A DNA stretch of 41,169 nucleotides. Source: Sphingobacterium thalpophilum (GTDB lineage: Bacteria > Bacteroidota > Bacteroidia > Sphingobacteriales > Sphingobacteriaceae). Under the pieces are notes generated by a model that ran no database searches, was not told the DNA's origin, and was given only the letters and a program-made list of their open reading frames with translations. Position numbers and translations under genes: made by a program. The stretch covers positions 1 to 41,169 of the forward strand of contig CAMCTU010000008.1 of NCBI GenBank assembly GCA_945878525.1. Reading direction: 5' to 3'. The stretch's first letter is position 1; each line of letters starts with the position of its first letter. Shown piece by piece: positions 1 through 8,209 of this stretch.

Positions 1-2
1 CA

Positions 3-491
3 AGCCTTATTACCAATGCGCCCACTATAGCCAATCAATTGAAATTAAGCGGGAATGGATTTTCTAATAATGGACTATATCCTAAATTATATACGTGTGA
101 CGGTTTAGGGATTTCGCCTGGATTTCAATGGCTTGATGCTCCTTCCACAACTACCAACTATGCTATTACGATGCATACCATACCACCAACAGGTGATAAA
201 CACGTATATTTTGTATTGTATAATATCCCAGCTACCACAAGTTCTATACCTGATAATTCAAAATCCATAGGGATTTTTGGAATTAATACTGTAGACGGAA
301 AAACTACTTATACACCTCCTTGTTCTCAAGGGCCGGGGGCGAAAACCTATATTATAACTCTTTATGCTTTAAACGGACCGCCAACAATTACAGTCCCTAA
401 CAATCAGGTTACGATGGATATTCTATTAGCTGGGATGAAAAATAAAATTGTTGACAGTGCCGTAATGAGCGTCACTTATACCAAACCTTAA
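3..491 (+). CDS. YbhB/YbcL (PEBP) family protein, 5' end cut by the window edge
   Basis: The reading frame is open to the left edge, with no stop before the first in-frame alternative start (TTG at 39), so the true start lies outside. The visible part matches bacterial phosphatidylethanolamine-binding-protein-like (Raf kinase inhibitor-like) proteins: an early G-x2-P-x2-YTCDG segment followed by SPGFQW, a central YNIP strand, and late YTPPCSQGPG and LYAL segments. The canonical ligand-site motif DPDxP is replaced by TIPPTG, and the usual His before the late strand is Lys (GAKTY), so the classical anion pocket looks altered. The stop lies two bases before the start of the YHYH gene, so the two are probably co-transcribed. 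Molecular function in bacteria is poorly defined; family assignment is good, role unknown. Confidence 0.8.
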   Translation, partial: SLITNAPTIANQLKLSGNGFSNNGLYPKLYTCDGLGISPGFQWLDAPSTTTNYAITMHTIPPTGDKHVYFVLYNIPATTSSIPDNSKSIGIFGINTVDGKTTYTPPCSQGPGAKTYIITLYALNGPPTITVPNNQVTMDILLAGMKNKIVDSAVMSVTYTKP

Positions 492-493
492 TT

Positions 494-1894
494 ATGAAAA
501 ATTTGTTTTTTTTGGTACTTGCTTACCTTTTAGTACACAATACAACAGTATTTGCGCATACTGGTGGTCACTATCACAAAGGAGATAACATTGTTTTAAA
601 CACCTGGAGGCTTAAGTCGGGCGAGATAGTCAAAGGAAATTTTTCATTTGCAAGAGATAATAAAATTTATCTTGAACAGGAAGAAGGGCTTATAATACCC
701 GTATCAATAGAAGATTTAAATATTCATGATCAGAAATTAGCTAATTTTAGAATAAATAAATTTTCAGCTGTCAATACTGTTACAATTGACAACAATCATT
801 ATTATGGTTCTGATTTAAACAAATATATTCTATTATCAATTCTATTGATTTCAATACTGGTATTAATAACACTTAAAAAGCCTATATTTCATAATTATAC
901 CTTAAATCCTATCATGAGGTTAGCTTCGATAGGGTTTTTATTCATGTTTTCTGTTTTTATTGCATGTAAAAAATCTACCACTTCTACTCCCACTTCCACC
1001 TCTAATTCACCAGTTAACCCAATTGAAATAGTAATTCCTAAAACAAATACTTTATTTATTGATTCAGCTTTTACAGCATTTAAACCTGCAATTAGTACAA
1101 CTTGGGATAACACTTATTTTTATATTTCATCTAATGGAATACCTAATCATAAAATGATGATTGGGATTACAAATTGGCAACAACAAGTTCCAATTACACA
1201 ACCTTATAATGGCACAAATAGTTGGGCTATCCCATTACAACCAGTGTACGCATCTGTTCCTCTAAGTACAAAGACAAATTTAATGAAAGGTGCAGTGGCC
1301 GTTGCTGTAAATGGAATACCCATTTTTAATGCATTAAATAATAGAGGTGAAGACTCCTATAAAATTGGAGAATTAGACACTTGGGGTGGACATTGTGGCA
1401 AGGCAGATGATTATCATTACCATACGGCACCACTACATTTATCAACAGTAAATGGACTAAAACCTATTGCATTTGCACTAGATGGATTTCCAGTATATGG
1501 AGTAAAAGAACCTGATGGAAGTACTATGATTGAACTTGATTCTAGTCATGGTCATACTGGCAAAAATGGAATTTATCACTACCATGGTACAACTGATTAT
1601 CCGTATGTTATTGGGGCTTTAAAGGGAAAGGTTACACTTGATCCAGCCACTACCGCCCCTGAAAATCAGGTTATTCCTCAAGCTTTCACCAAACCAGTGC
1701 GCCCAGCTACTAGTCCATTAAGTGGTGCAGCTATAACAGACTTTACTGCTGTAGGTACCAATGGTTATTTACTTACGTATAAAATTGGAAGTAAAAATGG
1801 TTCTGTAAAATACAGTTGGGACTCGAATAATAAGTTTACCTATATATTAACCGATACCGAAGGAAATGCAACAACATCAAGCTATCAGCGATAA
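494..1894 (+). CDS. YHYH-domain protein, apparent fusion of an exported SHD1-like protein and a YHYH lipoprotein
   Basis: 466 residues. Residues 1-21 form a signal peptide (cleavage near VFA/HTGG), followed by a His-containing segment (HTGGHYHKG). Residues about 37-82 (TWRLKSGEIVKGNF, then KIYLEQEEG and DQKLA) resemble the SLA1-homology-domain-1 fold. Residues 111-127 form a membrane segment. Residue 141 is a Met that starts a complete lipoprotein signal (MRLASIGFLFMFSVFIAC), with the lipobox Cys at 158 and a Thr/Ser/Pro linker. The C-terminal half is the YHYH domain: WGGHCGKADDYHYH with YHYH at 307-310, FALDGFPVYG, and a second YHYH at 361-364. The His clusters suggest metal binding, but that is inference. 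The family's activity is unknown. An independent translation start at 914 (ATG, in frame) is possible and would give a 326-residue lipoprotein. Confidence 0.8.
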   Translation: MKNLFFLVLAYLLVHNTTVFAHTGGHYHKGDNIVLNTWRLKSGEIVKGNFSFARDNKIYLEQEEGLIIPVSIEDLNIHDQKLANFRINKFSAVNTVTIDNNHYYGSDLNKYILLSILLISILVLITLKKPIFHNYTLNPIMRLASIGFLFMFSVFIACKKSTTSTPTSTSNSPVNPIEIVIPKTNTLFIDSAFTAFKPAISTTWDNTYFYISSNGIPNHKMMIGITNWQQQVPITQPYNGTNSWAIPLQPVYASVPLSTKTNLMKGAVAVAVNGIPIFNALNNRGEDSYKIGELDTWGGHCGKADDYHYHTAPLHLSTVNGLKPIAFALDGFPVYGVKEPDGSTMIELDSSHGHTGKNGIYHYHGTTDYPYVIGALKGKVTLDPATTAPENQVIPQAFTKPVRPATSPLSGAAITDFTAVGTNGYLLTYKIGSKNGSVKYSWDSNNKFTYILTDTEGNATTSSYQR

Positions 1895-2114
1895 TTTAAA
1901 ATTTAGCTTTATTGATGCGTTCCCATTTTTTGTTTGATTGCCTTATGATCTTGATTTGCAATACTGAATTCGGAAACGAAAAAAAATGTAGTCGTTTATG
2001 ATCGGTTTAATTATCTCACTAATTATAAACGTCTATCATTTGAAATCATAATACCTAAGTTAAGATTTCACCCTGTTTAGTTAATAACAAAATCAAATCC
2101 AGAAAAAAATAAAG
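1895..2114. other. Intergenic region, AT-rich
   Basis: 220 bases between the YHYH gene and the lipoprotein gene. I see no exact TAnnTTTG promoter box, no strong terminator hairpin and no convincing small gene. A promoter for the lipoprotein may lie here, but no site can be defended. Confidence 0.4.
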
Positions 2115-3074
2115 ATGAATTTGAAAATAGTAATTCTTATTGTAATAATTTTAATGACAGGGTGTTCAAAAAATACCTCACAAACAGATAATACTATTGT
2201 CACTCAACCCGTAACTTATATGGGTACTGGATCAGTAACACAAGGAGTTGGAATAGTAACGAATAGTACTATTTTTAGTTGTAATGGAGGTAGGGTTACG
2301 AATATGGGTAGTATAATTTCAAAGGACAATAAAACATGGATATTGCCAGGTGAAAATAGTTTTACTGCCGGTACAAAATTATTTGACCTGTATAATGAAT
2401 GTGTTGGCAAAACACCATCTAATATTAATCAAGCAGATACATCGAAAGCTCCAGTCATCGTCATTGACAATGATGGTGAAATCATCAGTGGGTTTTTGTA
2501 TGGCGATAATTATTTTGAACTTTATGTAAACGGAAAATTAGTAGGAGTTGATCCAATTCCATATACCCCGTTTAATTCAATATTTGTTAAATTTAAAGCA
2601 AAGAGGCCTATTAAATATGCCATTAAGCTTATTGATTGGGAAGAAAATTTAGGTATTGGAAGTGAATTAAATGGCGGAAATTCCTTTTATCCAGGTGATG
2701 GAGGATTTATTGCCAAGTTCAGTGATGGCACTGTTACCAATGCCAATTGGAAAGCTCAAACATTTTATATAGCACCATTGAGTAACGTAAATTGTGTCGC
2801 TGAATCAGGCACTAATCGTAATTCAAGTGGATGTGGTACTTACCCGAGTTCCGCAAATAATGCATTCGGTTTACACTGGGAAATCCCTAGTGACTGGTAT
2901 TCAGCTACCTATAATTTCAAAACTTGGCCATCGGCAAGTATTTTTTCAGTAGCTCAGGTAGGGCCTAAAGTTGCATTTTCCAATTTTTCATCACAATTCT
3001 CTAATGCTCAATTTATTTGGTCATCCAATTTAATTTTAGATAATTTGGTGTTGCTTAGATTTGATGCAAATTAA
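2115..3074 (+). CDS. Secreted lipoprotein of unknown function
   Basis: 319 residues starting with a textbook lipoprotein signal: a short basic n-region, a hydrophobic stretch and the lipobox LMTGC with Cys17, then a polar linker. The mature part is predicted to be all-beta. It has a segment around GDNYFELYVNGKLVG typical of galactose-binding/jelly-roll folds, a conserved-looking Trp-rich end (HWEIPSDWYSATYNF, FIWSSNL) and several Cys. I do not recognise a named family with certainty. The position next to the PEBP and YHYH genes, on the same strand and inside the tRNA scar at 3203-3265, suggests it belongs to the same accessory cassette. Role unknown; a surface or periplasmic binding function is a guess. 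Confidence 0.65.
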   Translation: MNLKIVILIVIILMTGCSKNTSQTDNTIVTQPVTYMGTGSVTQGVGIVTNSTIFSCNGGRVTNMGSIISKDNKTWILPGENSFTAGTKLFDLYNECVGKTPSNINQADTSKAPVIVIDNDGEIISGFLYGDNYFELYVNGKLVGVDPIPYTPFNSIFVKFKAKRPIKYAIKLIDWEENLGIGSELNGGNSFYPGDGGFIAKFSDGTVTNANWKAQTFYIAPLSNVNCVAESGTNRNSSGCGTYPSSANNAFGLHWEIPSDWYSATYNFKTWPSASIFSVAQVGPKVAFSNFSSQFSNAQFIWSSNLILDNLVLLRFDAN

Positions 3075-3202
3075 GTTAGCCTCCTACTTAAAATTCTTAA
3101 AATTTGTACTATACATCTAAAAATCATATTTTTTTATTTTAATCGTTGTGCTTTTTATATCAATCACAGCTGCAAAAACTTAAAAAGGAAAAGATAATTT
3201 AT

Positions 3203-3265
3203 AGTTGGTTCAGAGCATCCCGACTAACAGTCGGGAGGGTCAAGGTTCGAACCCTTAGCTTCTCA
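3203..3265 (+). pseudogene. 3' remnant of a tRNA gene (possible attachment-site scar)
   Basis: The segment reads as a tRNA from the D-loop to the discriminator base: AGTTGGTTCAGAGC, anticodon stem CCCGA (3219-3223) and TCGGG (3231-3235) around a 7-base loop CTAACAG, then a T arm CAAGG-TTCGAAC-CCTTA with one mismatch, then a 3' acceptor strand GCTTCTC and A. The 5' side is missing: bases 3187-3202 do not pair with the acceptor or D-stem partners, so this cannot fold as a functional tRNA. The apparent anticodon AAC is also atypical for bacteria. No CCA is encoded. Such 3' tRNA fragments are commonly left at the distal end of integrated elements, so the element would be to the left. Confidence 0.6.
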
Positions 3266-3379
3266 CTTTAGTCCAGACTATTCATTCAAAGGCATTGAAT
3301 GCTATAAATCAGAAAAAAGAATAGGAAAAGCAACAAGCCGAAGGCATAAAAATAAAATATTTCAAAAATAATTTGCAAT

Positions 3380-3416
3380 TACGAAAAGTTCGTAGAATAT
3401 TTACGAAAAGTTCGTA
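3380..3416. promoter_or_regulatory. Double BlaI-type operator
   Basis: Two identical 15-bp palindromes, TACGAA-AAG-TTCGTA, lie at 3380-3394 and 3402-3416. They are 22 bases apart centre to centre, about two helical turns, so two repressor dimers would sit on the same face of the DNA. The second ends three bases before the ATG of the BlaI-family reading frame at 3420. BlaI/MecI repressors bind dyads of similar layout upstream of their own genes, so autoregulation is likely; the exact half-site TACGAA is read from the sequence, not known for this protein. Confidence 0.75.
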
Positions 3417-3419
3417 GAT

Positions 3420-3596
3420 ATGGAAAAGTTAACATCAAATGAAGAAGAAGCGATGCAGGTAATCTGGAATCTCGGCTTCGGAACTATTAAGGATTTTCTG
3501 AATGCTTTACCTGATCCTAAACCACCTTATACAACCCTTGCCTCAACGGTAAAAAATCTGGAGAAGAAAAAATTTATCCTGACTCGGAAGTATTGA
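3420..3596 (+). pseudogene. Truncated BlaI/MecI-family transcriptional repressor
   Basis: A 58-codon frame starting MEKLTSNEEEAMQVIWNLG and continuing through KPPYTTLASTVKNLEKKKF. This matches the N-terminal winged-helix domain of BlaI/MecI/CopY repressors (helix 1 with EEEAMQVIW, recognition helix with YTTLASTVKNLEKK). Full-length members have about 120 residues. Here the frame ends at the sequence RKY, exactly where the family continues with the wing and the dimerisation helices, so the C-terminal half is missing and the product is probably non-functional or dimerisation-deficient. No BlaR1/M56-type partner gene is nearby. The two operators just upstream are intact. It is too short for most gene callers. 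Confidence 0.75.
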
Positions 3597-3678
3597 TAGC
3601 TTTTTAACAAATTTTAACTATGCTTTAAACCATTTTTGGTTAAATTAGTCCGATAATTGTTTTATCAGAAATACTTCC
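3587..3678. repeat. Inverted repeat flanking the break in the BlaI-like gene
   Basis: GGAAGTATT at 3587-3595 and its perfect complement AATACTTCC at 3670-3678 bracket 74 bases of AT-rich DNA that includes a small hairpin (AACC-ATTTTT-GGTT). The left arm begins within the last codons of the truncated BlaI-like frame. This could be a small inserted element, a transcription terminator-like fold, or chance. Confidence 0.35.
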
Positions 3679-3807
3679 ACAATTATTAACCATTTATCAG
3701 AATTTTCAGCCAAAAAAAACATCTGTTATTGTTTTTACGTGTTAGAAACATTTTAATTGAGTTTTTTATAAAATCAAAGGATTATATCCTAATTAAAATT
3801 GAATAAA

Positions 3808-4725
3808 ATGAGAACCAACATTTTAAAATTTACAAAAATCGCTTTAAACACTTTCTGTTTTGTGGTTTCATCATTAACGGTAACACACGCTCAAAAATTA
3901 AGCGATGTTCAAGAAGGAAGCGTTTGGGTATCTGCAGTGAAAGTTGATGGTAAGCATAATGAGTGGGTAAACAACTTTAAAGCAACGAATAAAAGTACAA
4001 ACCTAACTTACACCCTTGCTAACGATGCTAAAAACTTATACTTAGCGATACAATCAAACGATGTAACTAATAATAATAAAATTATGTTAGGCGGTATTAC
4101 CTTGACGGTCAATCCTTCTGGTAAGAAAAATGATAAGGAAGGCTTTAAAGTAATTTATCCGGTTATTGCCAGACGCAGGCCGGGTGGTGGACCGGGCGCT
4201 GCTGGTGCTACGGCAGGGGTAAGAATGCAAGGCGGTCCGGGTGGTGGTTTTAGCCGCTTCCAGGATATGAGTCCGACCCAAAGAGATTCATTACAAAGAG
4301 CCATAGCCAGAACACAATTAGCGGGCGCTAAAGAAATTAAAGTTTTTGGTTTTAAAGATATTCCGGATAGCTTAATTTCTATTTATAATGAATTCAGTAT
4401 TAAAACGATTGCTTCTATCAGTGATGAAGGAGTTTTTATGTATGAAGTTTCCATCCCATTGGAATTATTAGAAATGTCGGCGGATAAGCCTAAAGAGTTC
4501 TCGTACAATATTAAGATTAATGGCTTACAAATCAATTTCGGAGGTTTTTCCGGCGGAGGCAGACCTCCCGGTGCTCCTAGCGGAGGTGGTGCCAGTGAAA
4601 GTGTTACTGTGGTACGAGTTGAAGGCGGTGGTGGAGGCGGCGGTGGAATGGGTAGTTTTAACTTCCAAGATTTAATCACTCCCACAGATTTCTGGGGTAA
4701 ATATGTTTTAACAAAAGAAAATTAG
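3808..4725 (+). CDS. Exported Gly-rich protein with an N-terminal beta-sandwich (CBM9/DOMON-like) domain
   Basis: 305 residues from the ATG at 3808; a TTG three codons upstream is a weaker start. A signal peptide ends near THA/Q (about residue 28). Residues about 35-110 (VDGKHNEW, LTYTLANDAKNLYLAIQ) look like the beta-sandwich domain found in CBM9-like and DOMON-like proteins, which bind sugars or haem in other proteins; the ligand here is unknown. Two Gly-rich tracts follow, one around residues 125-150 and one near the C-terminus with a run of Gly around 4624-4645. The gene is 20 bases upstream of the outer-membrane barrel gene and the pair share Gly-rich low-complexity insertions, suggesting a periplasmic or surface partner of that protein. 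Confidence 0.6.
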   Translation: MRTNILKFTKIALNTFCFVVSSLTVTHAQKLSDVQEGSVWVSAVKVDGKHNEWVNNFKATNKSTNLTYTLANDAKNLYLAIQSNDVTNNNKIMLGGITLTVNPSGKKNDKEGFKVIYPVIARRRPGGGPGAAGATAGVRMQGGPGGGFSRFQDMSPTQRDSLQRAIARTQLAGAKEIKVFGFKDIPDSLISIYNEFSIKTIASISDEGVFMYEVSIPLELLEMSADKPKEFSYNIKINGLQINFGGFSGGGRPPGAPSGGGASESVTVVRVEGGGGGGGGMGSFNFQDLITPTDFWGKYVLTKEN

Positions 4726-4745
4726 AATTTCAGTATCAACATTTT

Positions 4746-7619
4746 ATGAATATAAGGGCCATGCCGGCGTATCTGTTAGGCAAAAAAAATGCTAAAATTA
4801 CTCTGTTTACATTGATTTTTAGCCTTACAATTGCTCAGCTTTTTGCGCAATCAACACCGAGACCACCGGCTACATCGCCCCAGCCCATTCCGCTGAGACA
4901 AGTATCGGGTATGGTTAAAGATTCGCTTGATCAAGCCGTGATTGGTGCAACTGTAATATTAACCTCTACTGCAGATACACTTAAAACATCAACCAATGAG
5001 GATGGGATTTTTATTTTTAAAAATGTAAAATCCTGGGTTTTTAAAGTTCAGGTAACTTCTTTGGGCCATGTCAGAAAGGTTATTTCTGGTAAATACAATG
5101 ATGCTACAGCCCGAATTACTTTAGACCCTATCATCTTAAAAAATGATGAGAAAGTATTAAGCGAGGTCATTATTAATGGCACGCCATCCATCGTATATAA
5201 AACAGATACAGTAGAGTATCGGGCCAGTGATTATGTGGTAAGGAAAGGTGCTACTGTTGATGAGTTGTTGCAAAAAATGGAAGGTGTTCAAGTGGGTAAT
5301 GATGGTTCGGTAACTGTAAATGGAACAGCTGTGGCAAGAGCACGTCTAAATGGTAAAGATATTTATGGCGGCGATGTAGCTACAGCAGTCCAGAATTTAC
5401 CTGCAGAAATTGTAGACAAAGTTCAGATGGTAGATGATTATGGAAATACTGCTGCCAGAACCGGAGTTAAAGATGGTGATCCAACCAAGGTGTTGAATAT
5501 TACTACAAGGCAAGATAAATCTGTTGGCAACATGGCAAGGTTAAACTCGGGTCTTGGTACCCTCGATCAATATGAAGGTAGTGCCAACTTAACCCGTATC
5601 AATAAGAATCAGACCATTACTGTTAATGCAACTTTACTCAAAACGCCCAACGGAATTGCAGGTCAAAATGCGAGTATTGGCAGGTTGGGTGGAGCATCCA
5701 ACCGAGGTGGAAGAAGTGGTGTAGGTTTTGGTGGAGGCGGTGGCGGAAGTGCAACAGGCGGTACTAACTTAAGAACTGCACCAGCATTTACTTATCGGGA
5801 CAAATTTGGTAAAAAGATAGATTTTTTGGCCAATTATAATTTTAATTATACTGATAATACTGCCCAAACCATAAGTAGATCTCAAACAATCAGTACTTTA
5901 GGGATAACTGATTCTAACCGGGATGCTAACTTTGAATCCAATAATAAAACACATACCATTGGTTTTGAAATAGAATATGCGATTGATAGTGCCAATTATC
6001 TTCAGTTTTCCCCAAACCTGAATTTTGTCAATTCAACAGGATTCAACAGGTCTACAAACTTTCAAAAAGGTTTGATCAATCAGGATCAAGTTAATAGCAA
6101 TAACAATATCAGTACCCGACCAAACATTGGCGGAACGTTGGCTTACCAACATATTTTTAAAACTCCTTCAAGAACTTTCTCTGCCGAAGCTACCATTAGG
6201 CAGCAAGAAAATAACAATGCGGATGAGCAATTAAATCTTTTCAATTACAGAAATAGTAATCAATTATTCCTAGGTGATTCAATTCTTAATCGTCTTATTG
6301 ATGTCAATAACCTTCAAAACAGTGTTCGTGGTAGTTTAACATACACAGAACCTTTGGGGAAATTATCTCGGTTGGAATTTAACACGAATGTAGAAAACAG
6401 AGACTATAATAATAGTCGCATGACCAGTGATATTAAGGCTAATGGAAATTTATCCCTTCTGGATACCTTTAGTAACGTGTTTAACTATTCCTTTACGCAA
6501 TACCGTAACTCTATTAATTACAGATATGGTAGTAATAGCAGCTTGTTTAATTTCTCTTTGGGTGTCACTGGTATTAATACTTCTTTGGTAGGAAGCAGTA
6601 CCAGTGTTGCCTCTAGAATTGATAAACAAAATTTTAGACTTATACCCATTGCTCGTGTTCAATTGAGACTTTCGAGTACGCACAGAGCTTCACTGAACTA
6701 TAACGGTAGAGCTATTGAGCCATTATTTAATCAAATTCAACCTGTTAAAGACGTTTCAAATCCCCAAAATGTCATCGTGGGTAACCCCGATTTGAATGTT
6801 GCATTTGCACATAGTTTAAATGCTCAGTATAGCAATTACATTGCTAATTCAAGAATTAACTATGAATTAAGACTTATCTCCTCGTTTACAGAAGACCAAG
6901 TAGTCAATAATGTTGTTGAGATTAGAGATCCAGGTGCTTTTGGTGTATTTAGAAATGAAACACGATACGTAAACTTAAATGGGAACAACAGCACTATTGG
7001 CGACTATTCCATTTCTAAGCAGCTAAGCGATAGAAGATATAACCTTAGTTTTTTTGGGAATGTTATCAACTCAAACCGTGTTTCGATGAGTAATAACCAA
7101 ATGAACAGCTCAAAAACCTGGGGGTTTAAACAAAGTTTTGGTCCACGAATGACTCCTAAGCCCTGGTTTGATATAAATCCATACGTTTCATATGATCTTA
7201 ATAAAATAGATTTTTCTTTAGCTCGTTCTAATGATATCGTTCAAAAAATTTGGGCACTGAGTTTAGATGGGAACATTTATTTTGCCAAGAAATACCAATT
7301 TGGGTATGCAGTCAGCAAAAATTATGTAAGTGGTATTGGCAATAATATAACGAACAACCCCTTCATTATTAACACGATGTTGCAAATGCGGGTGTTTAAA
7401 AATAAAGGATCTTTACAATTGAGAGCCTATGATTTGTTGAACCAAAACAATTTCATCAACAGAACACAAAATGATTTAGGATTTACAGAAACTTTTACCA
7501 ACCCAAACAGCCGTTATGTTATGCTGAACTTGAGTCTAAATTTACAAAAATGGACTGGAGCAGTAGGAAATAATAACAGACCTCTGATTAGAAGGGGCGA
7601 TGGAAGTTTTATGAACTAA
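4746..7619 (+). CDS. Outer-membrane beta-barrel protein of the TonB-dependent receptor type
   Basis: 957 residues. A long signal peptide ends near LFAQS (about 35). Residues about 52-115 are a carboxypeptidase-like regulatory domain (VSGMVKDSLDQAVIGATV, then NEDGIFIFKNV). Residues about 168-235 are plug-like (ATVDELLQKMEGVQV, LNGKDIYGGDV, LPAEIVDKVQMVDDYG). The remainder is a series of amphipathic strands ending in an aromatic-rich segment, as in the Bacteroidota outer membrane beta-barrel family related to TonB-dependent receptors. A Gly-rich insert (about 310-330) sits where the plug meets the barrel. There is no SusD-like partner, so polysaccharide uptake of the SusCD type is not supported; the substrate cannot be inferred. 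Probably co-transcribed with the gene just upstream. Confidence 0.8.
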   Translation: MNIRAMPAYLLGKKNAKITLFTLIFSLTIAQLFAQSTPRPPATSPQPIPLRQVSGMVKDSLDQAVIGATVILTSTADTLKTSTNEDGIFIFKNVKSWVFKVQVTSLGHVRKVISGKYNDATARITLDPIILKNDEKVLSEVIINGTPSIVYKTDTVEYRASDYVVRKGATVDELLQKMEGVQVGNDGSVTVNGTAVARARLNGKDIYGGDVATAVQNLPAEIVDKVQMVDDYGNTAARTGVKDGDPTKVLNITTRQDKSVGNMARLNSGLGTLDQYEGSANLTRINKNQTITVNATLLKTPNGIAGQNASIGRLGGASNRGGRSGVGFGGGGGGSATGGTNLRTAPAFTYRDKFGKKIDFLANYNFNYTDNTAQTISRSQTISTLGITDSNRDANFESNNKTHTIGFEIEYAIDSANYLQFSPNLNFVNSTGFNRSTNFQKGLINQDQVNSNNNISTRPNIGGTLAYQHIFKTPSRTFSAEATIRQQENNNADEQLNLFNYRNSNQLFLGDSILNRLIDVNNLQNSVRGSLTYTEPLGKLSRLEFNTNVENRDYNNSRMTSDIKANGNLSLLDTFSNVFNYSFTQYRNSINYRYGSNSSLFNFSLGVTGINTSLVGSSTSVASRIDKQNFRLIPIARVQLRLSSTHRASLNYNGRAIEPLFNQIQPVKDVSNPQNVIVGNPDLNVAFAHSLNAQYSNYIANSRINYELRLISSFTEDQVVNNVVEIRDPGAFGVFRNETRYVNLNGNNSTIGDYSISKQLSDRRYNLSFFGNVINSNRVSMSNNQMNSSKTWGFKQSFGPRMTPKPWFDINPYVSYDLNKIDFSLARSNDIVQKIWALSLDGNIYFAKKYQFGYAVSKNYVSGIGNNITNNPFIINTMLQMRVFKNKGSLQLRAYDLLNQNNFINRTQNDLGFTETFTNPNSRYVMLNLSLNLQKWTGAVGNNNRPLIRRGDGSFMN

Positions 7620-8209
7620 TTACTCCGCAATATTTTTTCATAAAGCAATGGCTTAATTGAGAATTTAATTTAACCAATGTTTAAATTAAAGAATTTAACA
7701 GATAGGCTGATAATTATTCAGATTATCTGAAACCAATTAATTTGTTTTTAAAAAACAATGCCTGTGTGTTATTGGCAGATTCAGCCCTTTTACTACGGAG
7801 TAGTTCCGGCACAAAATTGTGTTCTGATTCAAACTACCAATAGCGGCAAGTTACCTTCTCTAGCAAGGTTTATTTTACATGATAGTTTTTATCAATTGGA
7901 CTGAAGTTATTTCAAGAGATTGATTTCTATTACAAAAGAAAATCATGCAATTTAAAATTCCCAAGCAAGATTTTATTTCTAACACACATTATTTTATAAA
8001 CCATTGATATGGTCAAGCTCATACCCCCTGTTAAAGAAGTAGTAATCGCGGTGCTATAAAACTAATAAGGGGTTGCAAGTAATCGTTACAATTACACGCA
8101 ACCCCTTTTTGGTCGAAAACAAAAAATTTACCAAACGCCCATCAACTAAGAACTTTTTAAAAGATATAAACTTGTTCAAATGTTTATAGGTGTTTTAAGA
8201 TGTCGGTTC
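7620..8209. other. Long intergenic region ending in a terminator
   Basis: About 590 bases without a supported gene between the barrel protein and the convergent small exported protein. It contains an AT-only hairpin (TTTAATTTAAC at 7664-7674 with its near complement at 7679-7690) and the strong hairpin at 8067-8110. I found no conserved protein remnant in the frames I checked; the middle part (7740-8060) is unexplained. Confidence 0.5.
8067..8110 (+). terminator. Intrinsic terminator hairpin
   Basis: AAGGGGTTGC (8067-8076) pairs perfectly with GCAACCCCTT (8098-8107). Inside it, after a 2x2 internal loop, GTAAT (8079-8083) pairs with ATTAC (8091-8095) around a 7-base loop, and a T run (8106-8110) follows. 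Read on the plus strand this is a good rho-independent terminator, but it lies about 450 bases after the barrel gene, so either that transcript has a long 3' tail or an unseen transcript ends here. Confidence 0.7.

Larger units (their letters stand above)
3075..3419. other. Intergenic stretch holding the tRNA remnant and BlaI-type operators
   Basis: 345 bases without a protein gene. It contains the tRNA 3' remnant (3203-3265) and two palindromic operators (3380-3394, 3402-3416) just before the broken BlaI gene. The rest is AT-rich and shows no recognisable structure. Confidence 0.6.

Noticed and set aside
3203-3265. Functional tRNA with apparent anticodon AAC
   Set aside because: The acceptor and D-stem 5' strands are absent and one T-stem pair is mismatched, so it cannot fold as a tRNA.
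4383-4685. Proline-rich minus-strand frame
   Set aside because: It is the antisense of the Gly tract in the gene at 3808-4725; no start context or family.
7664-7690. AT-only hairpin as the terminator of the barrel gene
   Set aside because: Stem contains almost only A and T pairs and is not followed by a T run; weak evidence.
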